Positions 53,075-62,569 of a stretch of DNA of 64,000 nucleotides are shown piece after piece. A program made the translations under genes and the position numbers. The notes below the pieces were generated by a model. It searched no databases and had not been told where the DNA came from. It saw only the letters and a list, made by a program, of their open reading frames with translations. The stretch lies in assembly GCF_001426085.1 (NCBI RefSeq), contig NZ_LMRR01000009.1, positions 124,001-188,000 on the forward strand, given 5' to 3'. The stretch comes from Rhodococcus sp. Leaf278 (GTDB lineage Bacteria; Actinomycetota; Actinomycetes; Mycobacteriales; Mycobacteriaceae). The stretch's first letter is position 1; the number at the start of each line of letters is the position of its first letter.

Positions 53075-53560
53075 ATGGACGACGTCTCGAGACGTGTGGA
53101 ATTGGACGACACGGATCGACGCATACTCGCCGAGCTCACCGCAGACGGCCGGGTCTCAATGCGGGTGCTGGCCGATCGGTTGAATCTCTCTCGTGCACAT
53201 ACCTATACGCGCGTCGACCGACTGAAGGATTCCGGTGTCATCGAGCGATTCACCGTTCAGGTCGACCACGGGGCGTCCGGGCTAGGGACCTCCGCGTTCA
53301 TCGCGTTGTCCATCCGTCAGGATTCGTGGCGCAGTGTGTCCGAGGGGTTGCGGTCGATGGAGTTCGTAGACCACTTCAGTTTGCTCGGTGGCGATTTCGA
53401 CGTGCTCGTACTCATCAGGACTCCCGACAACGAGAGCTTGCGGCAAGTGGTGCTGGAGGGCCTGCAGTCGCTCGACGGCGTCCGGGCGACCCGCACATGG
53501 CTGATCTTCGACGAGGACCGAGGCGGTCTGGGACGCACGACGCCGCCCACCGAACGCTGA
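53075..53560 (+). CDS. bkdR: Lrp/AsnC-family regulator, likely of the bkd operon
   Basis: A 161-residue regulator. Helix-turn-helix about residues 10-55 (LDDTDRRILAELTADGRVSM, then VLADRLNLSRAHTYTRVDRL), then the ligand-binding RAM domain (FVDHFSLLGGDFDVLVLIRT). ATG 53075 has GGAG upstream. Divergent from bkdA with a 158-bp gap containing a GATTC(T)GGCC-type direct repeat near 52955, so it probably controls bkd in response to branched-chain amino or keto acids. Confidence 0.9.
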   Translation: MDDVSRRVELDDTDRRILAELTADGRVSMRVLADRLNLSRAHTYTRVDRLKDSGVIERFTVQVDHGASGLGTSAFIALSIRQDSWRSVSEGLRSMEFVDHFSLLGGDFDVLVLIRTPDNESLRQVVLEGLQSLDGVRATRTWLIFDEDRGGLGRTTPPTER

Positions 53561-53575
53561 CAGTGGGCGGCGTCG
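53538..53575. terminator. Bidirectional hairpin between bkdR and hpd
   Basis: CGACGCCGCCCAC pairs perfectly with GTGGGCGGCGTCG around a 12-base loop that includes the bkdR stop codon. It can terminate both converging genes. Confidence 0.82.
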
Positions 53576-53588
53576 AACAGATCTCGAG

Positions 53589-54905
<1,317 letters not shown>

Positions 54906-54924
54906 TCAATTGACCGTTTTTCTA

Positions 54925-54945
54925 CTATCGATGCTGTACAGATAG
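54925..54945. promoter_or_regulatory. Inverted repeat in the hpd / Lrp divergent promoter
   Basis: CTATC and GATAG flank 11 bp in the 208-bp divergent gap. CTATACAATTCGCCTAG follows at 54967 and may be a second half site. Likely operator for the adjacent Lrp-type protein. Confidence 0.45.
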
Positions 54946-55002
54946 ACCGGGCCCTAGCACTGTTTGCTATACAATTCGCCTAGAAAACCGGAGGTGTCAG
55001 CA

Positions 55003-55515
55003 ATGGAATCCACAATGGACGAATTGGACCGGGCGATGCTCGCTGTGCTGCATGACAATTCGAGAATCGGCGTTCTAGAATTGTCACGAACGCTCGGTGT
55101 TGCGCGAGCGACGGTGTCGGCCCGTCTGCAGCGCCTCGAAGACAGCGGCGTCATCACCGGCTATCGGCCTCGAATTGGCTTGGCTGCGGCCGGTTACGGC
55201 GTTCAAGCGTTCGTCACGTTGGAAATTGCCCAGGGCGCGCTCGGTGACGTCGTCGCCGTCCTGGAGCAGATACCCGGCGTGTTGGAGGCATTCGCGACGA
55301 CCGGAGCGGGAGATGTGTTGTGCCGGGTAGCCGCGGCGTCTCATGACGACCTACAGCGAACCCTGATCGTTCTCAACCAATCTCGTACGATCGCGCGGTC
55401 CACCAGTGTGGTCGTGCTCTCCGAGTTGGTCGAGTTTCGAACACTGCCGTTGCTGAACACCGCCGAGCCCGAGAGAACGCCGAAGGCCCCTGCCTATCGA
55501 CGAACGCACGACTGA
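55003..55515 (+). CDS. Lrp/AsnC-family regulator, likely of hpd
   Basis: A 170-residue regulator. Helix-turn-helix: MDELDRAMLAVLHDNSRIGV, then LSRTLGVARATVSARLQRLE, followed by a RAM domain (AFATTGAGDVLCRVAAAS). ATG 55003 has GGAGG 8 bp before it. Placement back-to-back with hpd suggests tyrosine- or hydroxyphenylpyruvate-responsive control. Its last codons form part of a terminator stem. Confidence 0.9.
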   Translation: MESTMDELDRAMLAVLHDNSRIGVLELSRTLGVARATVSARLQRLEDSGVITGYRPRIGLAAAGYGVQAFVTLEIAQGALGDVVAVLEQIPGVLEAFATTGAGDVLCRVAAASHDDLQRTLIVLNQSRTIARSTSVVVLSELVEFRTLPLLNTAEPERTPKAPAYRRTHD

Positions 55516-55542
55516 GCGCGTGCGGGTCGAGGCAGGGGCCTT
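55483..55542. terminator. Terminator hairpin shared by the Lrp gene and the transporter gene
   Basis: AAGGCCCCTGCCT at 55483-55495 pairs perfectly with AGGCAGGGGCCTT at 55530-55542. The 34-base loop itself contains CGCACGA/GCGTGCG-type pairing. It spans the Lrp stop codon and precedes the opposing stop. Confidence 0.8.
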
Positions 55543-55555
55543 GGAGGTTTTGGGA

Positions 55556-56935
55556 TCAGGTCATCGAGGGCGCGACCACCGTCAGCAGCCATACTGTCGG
55601 CGGAGCGAGGAGCACGACCAATCCGCAGTAGCCGAGCATCTTGCGCTGGAATCGTGCCTTGTCGTCCACTCGGGCTTCGGCCAGAACCATGACTCCGTTG
55701 GTGGAGAACGGACTTACGTCCACCACGGTAGCCGAGAAGGCAATGGCCGCAACGAATCCGATCGCTCCCAGTTCGCCGGCGGCGAGCAGGGGTGCGGCGA
55801 GTGGCAAGGCGATACCGATGGTGCCGATCGATGATCCGAAAGCGGAGATGATCGCGACGGCGTAGCACAGGATGAGTGCCGTCAACAGAGGTGAACCGAG
55901 GGCCGAGGCGGCGTCGCCGAGGAATCCCAGCGTGCCGTTCTGGGTCATGACCGCCATGTAGGTCTGGACACCGCAGACCAGAACCACGGCAGGCCAGGCG
56001 ATGTTGTCGACCACTTTGGGATGAGTCTTCGGAGCCAGCAGCAACAACACGACCGACACGCAGATCGCGCTGACGCCGATGTCGACTCCCAGCGTCACGG
56101 ACAACAGAACAAGCGCTGCGATGCCGAGAAGGGTGAGCACGCGCACTCGAGTCAGGGGAACGGCTTGCTCGGGAACTGTTGTGACCGAGGCGGCTTCGAT
56201 CGGATCGGCTTCGACTTGCACTGCGGTGCCGCCACCGCTGCCCTCTGGCAGCCCGGTGTGGCCCGGTCGCGGCCCGGACGGCACCGGCAGCCCGCCCTGC
56301 TGGTCGCGCAGATCCTGGACGTCGAACGCGCGCGTGCGGTCTCTGATGAGGTCGCGGCCGAGAACGAGGAAGAGCACCAGAGCGATCAGCGTGTTGAGCA
56401 CGAACGGGATGAGGAACAGAGCCAGTGGGTGTGAGCCGACACCGGTGGAGTCCATCAAGCCGTTGATGAAGGCACCGTAGAGGTTGATCGGGGAGAAGCA
56501 GCAGGCAAGCGCGCCGTGGCTGACGACCATGCCCATCAGGAAGGGATTGATGTTGTTGCGCTTGGCCAACGGCATCGCGATCGGCGCGAGCATACCGACG
56601 GCGAGCACGGAGCCGAGGGCCATCAGTAGACCGGACAGCAGGAACATCATCCACAGGATCGCCCAGCGTCGACCACCGACCATTCGAAGAGATCGGTCGA
56701 TGACGACGTCGATCGTTCCGTTGGCTTTGGCGATGGCGAACAGCAAGGTGATGCCGCCGACGATGATGAAAGTACTACCGGGGAATGCGTCGATGATGTC
56801 GTCGATGGGTATGCCGGATATCGCGCCACCGATGACGAATGCACCGGCGAAGGCGAGTAGGCCCATGTTGATGGGAGTGATCGTCGCGACCGTGAAGATG
56901 GCGATGAGGGCGATGATCGAGATTGCGTAGACCAT
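55556..56935 (-). CDS. MatC-like dicarboxylate transporter (SLC13/ArsB superfamily)
   Basis: A 459-residue membrane protein with about 11-12 helices in two halves, joined by a long hydrophilic loop (about 215-265: GGLPVPSGPRPGHTGLPEGS). N-terminal sequence resembles the MatC dicarboxylate carrier (ALIAIFTVATITPINMGLLA; GAFVIGGAISGIPIDDII). Conserved helix-loop pieces include FAIAKANGTIDVVIDR and SSIGTIGIALPLAAPLLAAG. ATG 56935 matches MatC starts. It is third in an operon with an HMG-CoA-lyase-like enzyme and a CoA transferase, suggesting import of a dicarboxylic acid that is then CoA-activated and cleaved. Confidence 0.85.
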   Translation of the reverse strand: MVYAISIIALIAIFTVATITPINMGLLAFAGAFVIGGAISGIPIDDIIDAFPGSTFIIVGGITLLFAIAKANGTIDVVIDRSLRMVGGRRWAILWMMFLLSGLLMALGSVLAVGMLAPIAMPLAKRNNINPFLMGMVVSHGALACCFSPINLYGAFINGLMDSTGVGSHPLALFLIPFVLNTLIALVLFLVLGRDLIRDRTRAFDVQDLRDQQGGLPVPSGPRPGHTGLPEGSGGGTAVQVEADPIEAASVTTVPEQAVPLTRVRVLTLLGIAALVLLSVTLGVDIGVSAICVSVVLLLLAPKTHPKVVDNIAWPAVVLVCGVQTYMAVMTQNGTLGFLGDAASALGSPLLTALILCYAVAIISAFGSSIGTIGIALPLAAPLLAAGELGAIGFVAAIAFSATVVDVSPFSTNGVMVLAEARVDDKARFQRKMLGYCGLVVLLAPPTVWLLTVVAPSMT

Positions 56936-57009
56936 GGCTGGCCTTTCGGAACGGAGGATGAGGTTGTGCCGCAGGGGAAGCGGCGATACGCGGGCCGGAG
57001 CCCGCCCGA

Positions 57010-57888
57010 TCACAGTGCGGAAGCGGGAGTGGGGAGAGGAAGAGCGCGATCGACTACGACACGAGCGAGATCGGCAGCGATGGCCAGGGCGGCAGTGTCG
57101 ATACCGGTGTCTATTCCGGCGCGATGGAAGGTGTCCACGAGCTGCTCGGTGGCCAGGTTTCCGTGCGCGCCCGGGGCGAAGGGGCAGCCGCCGTACCCGG
57201 CGAGTGCGCTGTCGAAGTATTCGATCTCGAGGTCGAGTACTGCCCGCACGGCGGTGTCGAGGGCCTGATCGTGAGCGTTGTGCAAATGCAAACTGATTAT
57301 CAACTCGGGCAACGCTGCTCGGACGGCCTCGACACCGGTCAGTACCTGATCGGTGGTCGCGACGCCGAGGGTATCCGCGAGACCGATGCTCGATACACCG
57401 GTGTCGGCCATGCGTTCACACACCTCGACGAGCCGTGCGGATGTGATGACGCCGTCGAAAGGACAGACGAAGGCGGTACTGACTCCACCGATGAACGTGC
57501 GGTCGGGGTGCAGTGCGACTGCGGAACTCAGGTCGCGCAAGGCGTCGTCGGACGAGCGTCCGGCGTTGGCCCGGCTGTGGCCCTCGCTGGCGGACGTCAC
57601 GATCTGAATTATGTCGATGTCCGTGTCGGCGGCCCGGTGGACACCCCGGCCATTCAAAGCCAATGCGCTGTAATGGGTTCCGGCTCGTCGAGGTGCGCCT
57701 GAGATGACCTCCTCGGCATCGGCCATCTGTGGCACTCGGCTGGCGGAGACGAACGACGCGATCTCGAGGGACGTGATGCCCGACGCGATGGTGGCATCGA
57801 GCACTGCCAGCTTGTCCGCGGTGGGAACGATGGACTTCTCGTCCTGCAATCCGTCACGGAGATAGACGTCGGTGATGTGTACGCGCAT
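57010..57888 (-). CDS. Hydroxymethylglutaryl-CoA-lyase-like aldolase
   Basis: A 292-residue TIM-barrel lyase of the HMG-CoA lyase family. Seen: ITDVYLRDGLQDEKSIVPT (metal-binding RDGLQ), SLEIASFVSASRVPQMADAE, LHLHNAHDQAL (metal His-x-His), and the C-terminal GYGGCPFAPGAHGNLATE with the catalytic Cys. It would split HMG-CoA or a close relative (citramalyl-CoA or a 3-hydroxy-3-substituted acyl-CoA). It could also finish leucine breakdown. ATG 57888 lies 1 base after the CoA-transferase stop. Confidence 0.88.
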   Translation of the reverse strand: MRVHITDVYLRDGLQDEKSIVPTADKLAVLDATIASGITSLEIASFVSASRVPQMADAEEVISGAPRRAGTHYSALALNGRGVHRAADTDIDIIQIVTSASEGHSRANAGRSSDDALRDLSSAVALHPDRTFIGGVSTAFVCPFDGVITSARLVEVCERMADTGVSSIGLADTLGVATTDQVLTGVEAVRAALPELIISLHLHNAHDQALDTAVRAVLDLEIEYFDSALAGYGGCPFAPGAHGNLATEQLVDTFHRAGIDTGIDTAALAIAADLARVVVDRALPLPTPASAL

Positions 57889-57889
57889 C

Positions 57890-59113
57890 TCAGATCACCT
57901 TTCTGGCGCGGAGATCGTCCAGCTGCTCCTCGGTGAGCCCGAGCGTGCGGCCGAGGATATCGTCCGTGTGCTCGCCCAGGTCCGGCCCGGCCCACCTCAC
58001 GGCGGTCGGTTCGTCACCGAATCGCGGAACCACTCCGGGAAAGCGAACTTCCTCGGTACTACCCTCTTCCACCGAGACTTTGAGTGGTTGCACCATTCCG
58101 CGCGAAACGAAGTGTTCGTCCTCGGCTATCTGAGCTGCATCGAACACCTCTCCGACGGGTATTCCCGCGGCACCGAGTTCGTCGACGACAACAGCTGTGG
58201 GCCTTACCGACGTCCAGTCGGAGATGGCTCGATCGAGCTCGGCCTCGCGCGCGAATCGTTTGTCGCCATTGGCCAGCTCCGGGTCGGTGGCGAGGTCTGC
58301 TCGCTCTACCGCGGTCATGAGCCGTCCGAACACGCTGCTCGAGTTGCCGGCGATCATGACGCTGCCGTCCTGAGAAGGATAGATGCCGCTGGGAACCACG
58401 CCGGGAAGATTGCCCGCTGTGCGCTGGCGAACCGTGCCGTACGCGTCGTAGTCGGGGACCAGTGATTCCATTGCCATGAACACCGCCTCGTACAGGGCGA
58501 CGTCGGCAACCTTGGGCCGGGAATGATCTCCGCTTCGTTCGCGAGCCAGGAGCATCACGAGCGCGCCGACGGCACCGTGGAGTCCGGCCAATACGTCACC
58601 GATGGGTGCTGCGGGCCGGACCGGCTCGCGATCCGCGTGGCCGGTGACGTGACGCAGTCCGCCGAATGCTTCTGCTACTCCGCCGAACCCGGCTCGGTCG
58701 CGATGCGGGCCAGTCTGGCCGTAGCCCGAGATGCGGACCATGACGACGTCGGGATTGGCTTCCTGTAGGCGGTCGGGCCCGAGACCCCAACGCTCGAGGG
58801 TGCCCGGCCGAAAGTTCTCGACGACGACATCGGCGGTTTCGACCAACTTCAGCGCGAGATCACGGCCTTCGTCGGTACGCAGATCGATAGTCACCGAATG
58901 CTTGTTGCGAGCAATGGTCCGAAACATCATGGAGGTGTCTCCGCGGCTGCGACGCCAGCCGCGGAGTTCGTCGCCGACGCCGGGGCGTTCGATCTTGATG
59001 ACCTCGGCACCGAAGTCGGCGAAGAGGCGACTCGCGAAGGGTGCGGCGATGAAGTTGCCCAGTTCGATCACACGGATTCCGTGCAAAGGGCCGTTCTCAG
59101 TGGTGATGGACAC
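57890..59113 (-). CDS. CaiB/BaiF family (class III) CoA transferase
   Basis: A 407-residue formyl-CoA-transferase-like enzyme: VIELGNFIAAPFASRLFADF, GAEVIKIERP, NKHSVTIDLRTDEGRDLALK, ADVVVENFRPGTLERWGLG, ISGYGQTGPHRDRAGF, and catalytic Asp in KVADVALYEAVF. It moves CoA between carboxylic acids, probably from succinyl-CoA to the imported diacid. First gene of the operon CoA transferase - lyase - transporter. Confidence 0.92.
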   Translation of the reverse strand: MSITTENGPLHGIRVIELGNFIAAPFASRLFADFGAEVIKIERPGVGDELRGWRRSRGDTSMMFRTIARNKHSVTIDLRTDEGRDLALKLVETADVVVENFRPGTLERWGLGPDRLQEANPDVVMVRISGYGQTGPHRDRAGFGGVAEAFGGLRHVTGHADREPVRPAAPIGDVLAGLHGAVGALVMLLARERSGDHSRPKVADVALYEAVFMAMESLVPDYDAYGTVRQRTAGNLPGVVPSGIYPSQDGSVMIAGNSSSVFGRLMTAVERADLATDPELANGDKRFAREAELDRAISDWTSVRPTAVVVDELGAAGIPVGEVFDAAQIAEDEHFVSRGMVQPLKVSVEEGSTEEVRFPGVVPRFGDEPTAVRWAGPDLGEHTDDILGRTLGLTEEQLDDLRARKVI

Positions 59114-59161
59114 CGGTGGTCACTCCCTGCAGTTGGGTAGTAGATTCGAGCGAAGATTGCG

Positions 59162-59199
59162 TGATTATCATTATTTGATAACCGCATTATCTTTTGATA
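59162..59199. promoter_or_regulatory. AT-rich tandem dyads before the CoA-transferase operon
   Basis: TTATCA-N5-TGATAA (59165-59181) is a perfect dyad, TGATTATCA (59162-59170) overlaps it, and TATC-TTTT-GATA (59188-59199) follows. They lie in the divergent gap between the CoA transferase and the gamma-carbonic-anhydrase-like gene. Probable operator pair; the IclR regulator 0.7 kb to the right is a candidate binder. Confidence 0.55.
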
Positions 59200-59287
59200 G
59201 GAATTACCGTAGTGCGCTGGATCACTAATGGCAACCACTGTGACGCGGATTCCCAGAATCACTGTGCCGATGGAAGGACAGGAACTC

Positions 59288-59827
59288 ATGACCGATACAA
59301 GCTCGGGGTCGATGCTGCTCGCGCTCGAGTGCGGATCTCCCACGGTCGACGCGTCCGCGTGGGTAGCCCCCACGGCGACGCTCGTCGGGCGAGTGGATCT
59401 GGGACCGGACAGCAGTGTCTGGTATCGGGCCGTTCTCCGCGCCGACTCCGAGGAGATCACGATTGGTAGTGGGTCCAATCTGCAGGACGGTGTTGTCGCA
59501 CATGTGGATCCGGGGTTTCCGCTCACGATCGGTGCGAACGTGAGTGTGGGACACAATGCCGTCTTGCATGGTTGCACCGTCGGCGACGGAACACTGGTCG
59601 GCATGGCTGCCGTCATCATGAACGGTGCAGTGGTCGGAGAGAACTGCCTCGTTGCAGCAGGTGCACTGGTGACGGAAGGTGCGCAGATTCCACCGAGATC
59701 GTTGGTGGCGGGTGTCCCCGCCAAGGTTCGGCGGGAATTGACCGACGAGGAGGTCGAACACTGCACAGCCAACGCGCTTACCTACCGTGATCTGGCCGTC
59801 GTCCATCGTGGCGCTCGGCCCTGCTGA
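59288..59827 (+). CDS. Gamma-carbonic-anhydrase-like left-handed beta-helix protein
   Basis: A 179-residue hexapeptide-repeat protein. The three zinc histidines of gamma-carbonic anhydrases are visible (VVAHVDPG; SVGHNAVLHGC), as is PTATLVGRVDLGPDSSVWYR. I chose ATG 59288 (family-typical length; AGGA upstream); ATG 59228 would add 20 residues without similarity. Homologues include carbonic anhydrase, CaiE/PaaY-like thioesterases and ferripyochelin-binding proteins. PaaY-type thioesterase activity is worth considering given the catabolic setting. Confidence 0.85.
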   Translation: MTDTSSGSMLLALECGSPTVDASAWVAPTATLVGRVDLGPDSSVWYRAVLRADSEEITIGSGSNLQDGVVAHVDPGFPLTIGANVSVGHNAVLHGCTVGDGTLVGMAAVIMNGAVVGENCLVAAGALVTEGAQIPPRSLVAGVPAKVRRELTDEEVEHCTANALTYRDLAVVHRGARPC

Positions 59828-59921
59828 CGGCATCGCGGGTCGGTCCGACACCTATGCTGCGTAGGCAGTGTCGGCCATGGTGCCGGTGCGGTGCAGGAAT
59901 CGAACACGGAGGTCGACAGCA

Positions 59922-60575
59922 GTGACGGACGGTAGCGCCGACACCACTACCGGGGTTCTGGCTCGGGCCGCGGCGATTCTCGATGCGGTCGAGGCGTGCC
60001 CGCGGACCACCGGTGACCTCGCCAAGATGCTTGGTCTGTCTGCATCGACGGTCTATCGGCTGGTCGGCGAGATGGTGCGGTACTCGATGCTCCGCCGGGA
60101 CAACAACGGCCTTCTTCACCCCGGCGATCGCTTCGGTACCTCCACTCTCGGCGGGCTCGCCGTACCGATTCTCAGGCGCCTGCGGCAGGAGACCGGAGAA
60201 TCCGCCCAGCTGTGGGTACTGCGGGGATCGCATCGGTTGTGCCTGGTATCGGAGGATTCACAGCACGAACTCCGGGCGTCGTTGCCCGTGGGGACGCTAC
60301 TTCCCCTCGGAGCGGGTTCGGCCGGTCACGTGTTGGCAGGCGATCTCGACGCCGACAGCAACGCGCTCGGGTGGTGGGAGTCGACTTCGGAGCGCACACC
60401 GGGCCTGACCTCGGTGAGTGCGCCGGTCCGCCGAGAGGAGCGCATCGTTGCCGCCGTCTGCGTCGCGGGCCCGATAGAGAGGGTGCCGACGTCGGCGGGC
60501 CGGATGTGGGGCAAGGCCGTGCACGACGCAGCGCTGGAGATCGAGCAGTCCCTGGTCGTTCGATCGGATTGGTAG
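59922..60575 (+). CDS. IclR-family regulator
   Basis: A 217-residue regulator with an N-terminal winged helix (GVLARAAAILDAVEACPRTT, then DLAKMLGLSASTVYRLVGEM) and a shortened IclR effector domain (VGTLLPLGAGSAGHVLAGDL; SVSAPVRREERIVAAVCVAG). GTG 59922 has GGAGG 9 bp upstream. It converges on the fumarylacetoacetase gene with only 7 bp between stops. Likely controls either the homogentisate genes or the CoA-transferase operon. Confidence 0.88.
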   Translation: MTDGSADTTTGVLARAAAILDAVEACPRTTGDLAKMLGLSASTVYRLVGEMVRYSMLRRDNNGLLHPGDRFGTSTLGGLAVPILRRLRQETGESAQLWVLRGSHRLCLVSEDSQHELRASLPVGTLLPLGAGSAGHVLAGDLDADSNALGWWESTSERTPGLTSVSAPVRREERIVAAVCVAGPIERVPTSAGRMWGKAVHDAALEIEQSLVVRSDW

Positions 60576-60582
60576 CAGACGC

Positions 60583-61749
60583 TCAGGCAGGCGTGATTCG
60601 GCCCCGGACGTCACCGAAGCCGATGCGCGACCCGTTCGACCCCGGAGCACTCGCGGCGATGACGACCTCGTCGCCGTCCTCGAGAAAGGTGCGGGTCTCC
60701 GATCCGAGTGACACCGGTTCCATACCGCCCCAGGTGAGTTCGATGAACGCGCCGCGCTGATTCTTCTCGGGTCCGGAGATTGTGCCCGACGCGAACAGGT
60801 CACCGGTTCGCGATGTCGCACCGTTGATGGTCTCGTGCGCGAGCATCTGAGCCGGCGACCAGTACATAGCACTGTATGGCGGACGGGATACGACGTGACC
60901 GTTCCACGAGACCGTCAAGTCGATATCCAGAGCCCACGAACGAGATTCGCGGAGGTACTCGAGCGGCTCGGGATCCTGTACCGGCGTCGAGACTCGCGCC
61001 TGCTCCAATGCGAGCAGGGGGACCACCCAAGGCGAGATGGACGTCGCGAAACTCTTGCCGAGGTTAGGCCCCAGCGGGACGTACTCCCAGGCCTGAATGT
61101 CGCGAGCCGACCAGTCGTTGACGATGACGGCTCCGAACACGTGCTCGGAGAACTGATCCGGCGAGATGGGACCGTCGGACGGAACCCCGACGACGAAGCC
61201 CATCTCTGCTTCGATGTCGAGTCGCCGACTCGGACCGAAGGTGGGCGACGGCTCATCGGGTGCCTTGCGTTGGCCGCGAGGCCGGGTGATGTCGGTCCCG
61301 GAGACGACGACCGTGCCTGCCCGTCCGTGGTACGCCACCGGCAGATGCTTCCAATTCGGTAGTAGCGGTTCGGCATTTGGCCGGAAAAGTCGGCCGAGAT
61401 TTGACGCGTGGTGCTCGGAGGCATAGAAGTCCACGTAATCGGCCACCTCGAACGGCAGATGCATCGTGACATCGGAAACCGACACGATTGCTTCCGCGGG
61501 GGTTTGGCCACTGATGAGCATGTCGGTGACGGACGTGCGCACCTCCACCCATCGACTGCGCCCGCGGGTCATGAACGCGTTCAGGCTCGCCGATGCGAAG
61601 TCGGTATCACCCAACGCTGCGGACAGGTCGATCACGCTGTCGCCGTAGCGAACTCCGGTACGAGCGTTCGTGCCCGGCGTGCTGAAAATTCCATACGGGA
61701 GGTTGTCGATTCCGAACTCGGAATCGGCGGGAATGTCGATGTGCGTCAT
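60583..61749 (-). CDS. fahA: Fumarylacetoacetase
   Basis: A 388-residue hydrolase releasing fumarate and acetoacetate, the last step of homogentisate breakdown. Seen: FYASEHHASNLGRLFRP (catalytic His), DIEAEMGFVVGVPSDG and FGAVIVNDWSARDIQAWEYV plus PLGPNLGKSFATSISPWVVP (metal Asp and Lys). Length is slightly below the eukaryotic enzyme. ATG 61749 chosen; 31 bp after the unknown gene. Confidence 0.95.
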   Translation of the reverse strand: MTHIDIPADSEFGIDNLPYGIFSTPGTNARTGVRYGDSVIDLSAALGDTDFASASLNAFMTRGRSRWVEVRTSVTDMLISGQTPAEAIVSVSDVTMHLPFEVADYVDFYASEHHASNLGRLFRPNAEPLLPNWKHLPVAYHGRAGTVVVSGTDITRPRGQRKAPDEPSPTFGPSRRLDIEAEMGFVVGVPSDGPISPDQFSEHVFGAVIVNDWSARDIQAWEYVPLGPNLGKSFATSISPWVVPLLALEQARVSTPVQDPEPLEYLRESRSWALDIDLTVSWNGHVVSRPPYSAMYWSPAQMLAHETINGATSRTGDLFASGTISGPEKNQRGAFIELTWGGMEPVSLGSETRTFLEDGDEVVIAASAPGSNGSRIGFGDVRGRITPA

Positions 61750-61780
61750 GAACGGCGCTCCTGATTCACGGGGGTGAGGC

Positions 61781-62569
61781 TCACTGAGGTGGGAGGAGTC
61801 CGAGGCGGACGAGATCGTCGAGGGGTTCACGGATGCTGCACGTGCCGAAGGAGGCGAAGGCGCGCTGCCCCTCGATCCCGGCAACGAGCCCGGCGAGGAC
61901 GTCGGCATCCCGAATCGCCAGTATCTTTTCCAGCTCGCCGACGCGAGCGCCGCTGTGCGCGGCCTGCGCCGCGAGGAGCACGTTGAGGAACCCGTGTTGC
62001 TCGAACCCGTTGTCGGGATCGGTGTTACGGGCGGCATGGTGCAGACCGGCGGTAGCCTTGAAGTGGACCTCGCGCTGTGCCGCCTCGTAGATGGACGCGG
62101 CAAGCTCCTTCTCGTCTGGATACTGATCGGCCGTGACGCCGCCGGTCCTGAACTTGGCGCGGTACCCGAACTCGTCGACGGCGTCGAAGATGTCGTCTCG
62201 CCGGGAGTCTCGGGGAATTTCGACATAGATGTCGATGTCCTGAGCGATGTTGCGCAAGGCGTCGATGCTCGTGCCGTCGGGTACTGCCACTTCGACGGAA
62301 ACAACCGTCACCCCTGCTGTACGGTCGGCGATCCGCAGGCCCGCTTCCACGCTGTCGGGGCCGGCCGATGCGATCAACGCCACCTCCATCCGAGCACCGA
62401 CGACGAGCTCGTTCACCCGGTCCATCGGAACGACCAACGGGCCGACGAGGTCTGCGAAAGAACTAGCTCTGTATTCGAGATGTTGCGCCGCAGCGACATC
62501 GAGGGGCGCATTGCCGGGAGGGAAGACGGCGGCGTCGTCGCACAGGCGATGGAAGAACTTCGGGATCAT
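61781..62569 (-). CDS. Conserved-looking protein of unknown function between hmgA and fahA
   Basis: A 262-residue soluble protein. Alternating hydrophobic strands and helices suggest a TIM barrel: LVGPLVVPMDRV, MEVALIASAG, VTVVSVEVAVP, DIDIYVEIPRD, RAKFRTGG, VHFKATAGLHHA, GFLNVLLAA. The FKATAGLHH and FRTGG strand ends look like ligand or metal sites. ATG 62569 overlaps the hmgA stop (ATGA), so it is made with HmgA and FahA. The missing pathway enzyme here is maleylacetoacetate isomerase, so that role or a quality-control role is conceivable, but it resembles neither the GST-type nor the DinB-type isomerase. Confidence 0.75.
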   Translation of the reverse strand: MIPKFFHRLCDDAAVFPPGNAPLDVAAAQHLEYRASSFADLVGPLVVPMDRVNELVVGARMEVALIASAGPDSVEAGLRIADRTAGVTVVSVEVAVPDGTSIDALRNIAQDIDIYVEIPRDSRRDDIFDAVDEFGYRAKFRTGGVTADQYPDEKELAASIYEAAQREVHFKATAGLHHAARNTDPDNGFEQHGFLNVLLAAQAAHSGARVGELEKILAIRDADVLAGLVAGIEGQRAFASFGTCSIREPLDDLVRLGLLPPQ

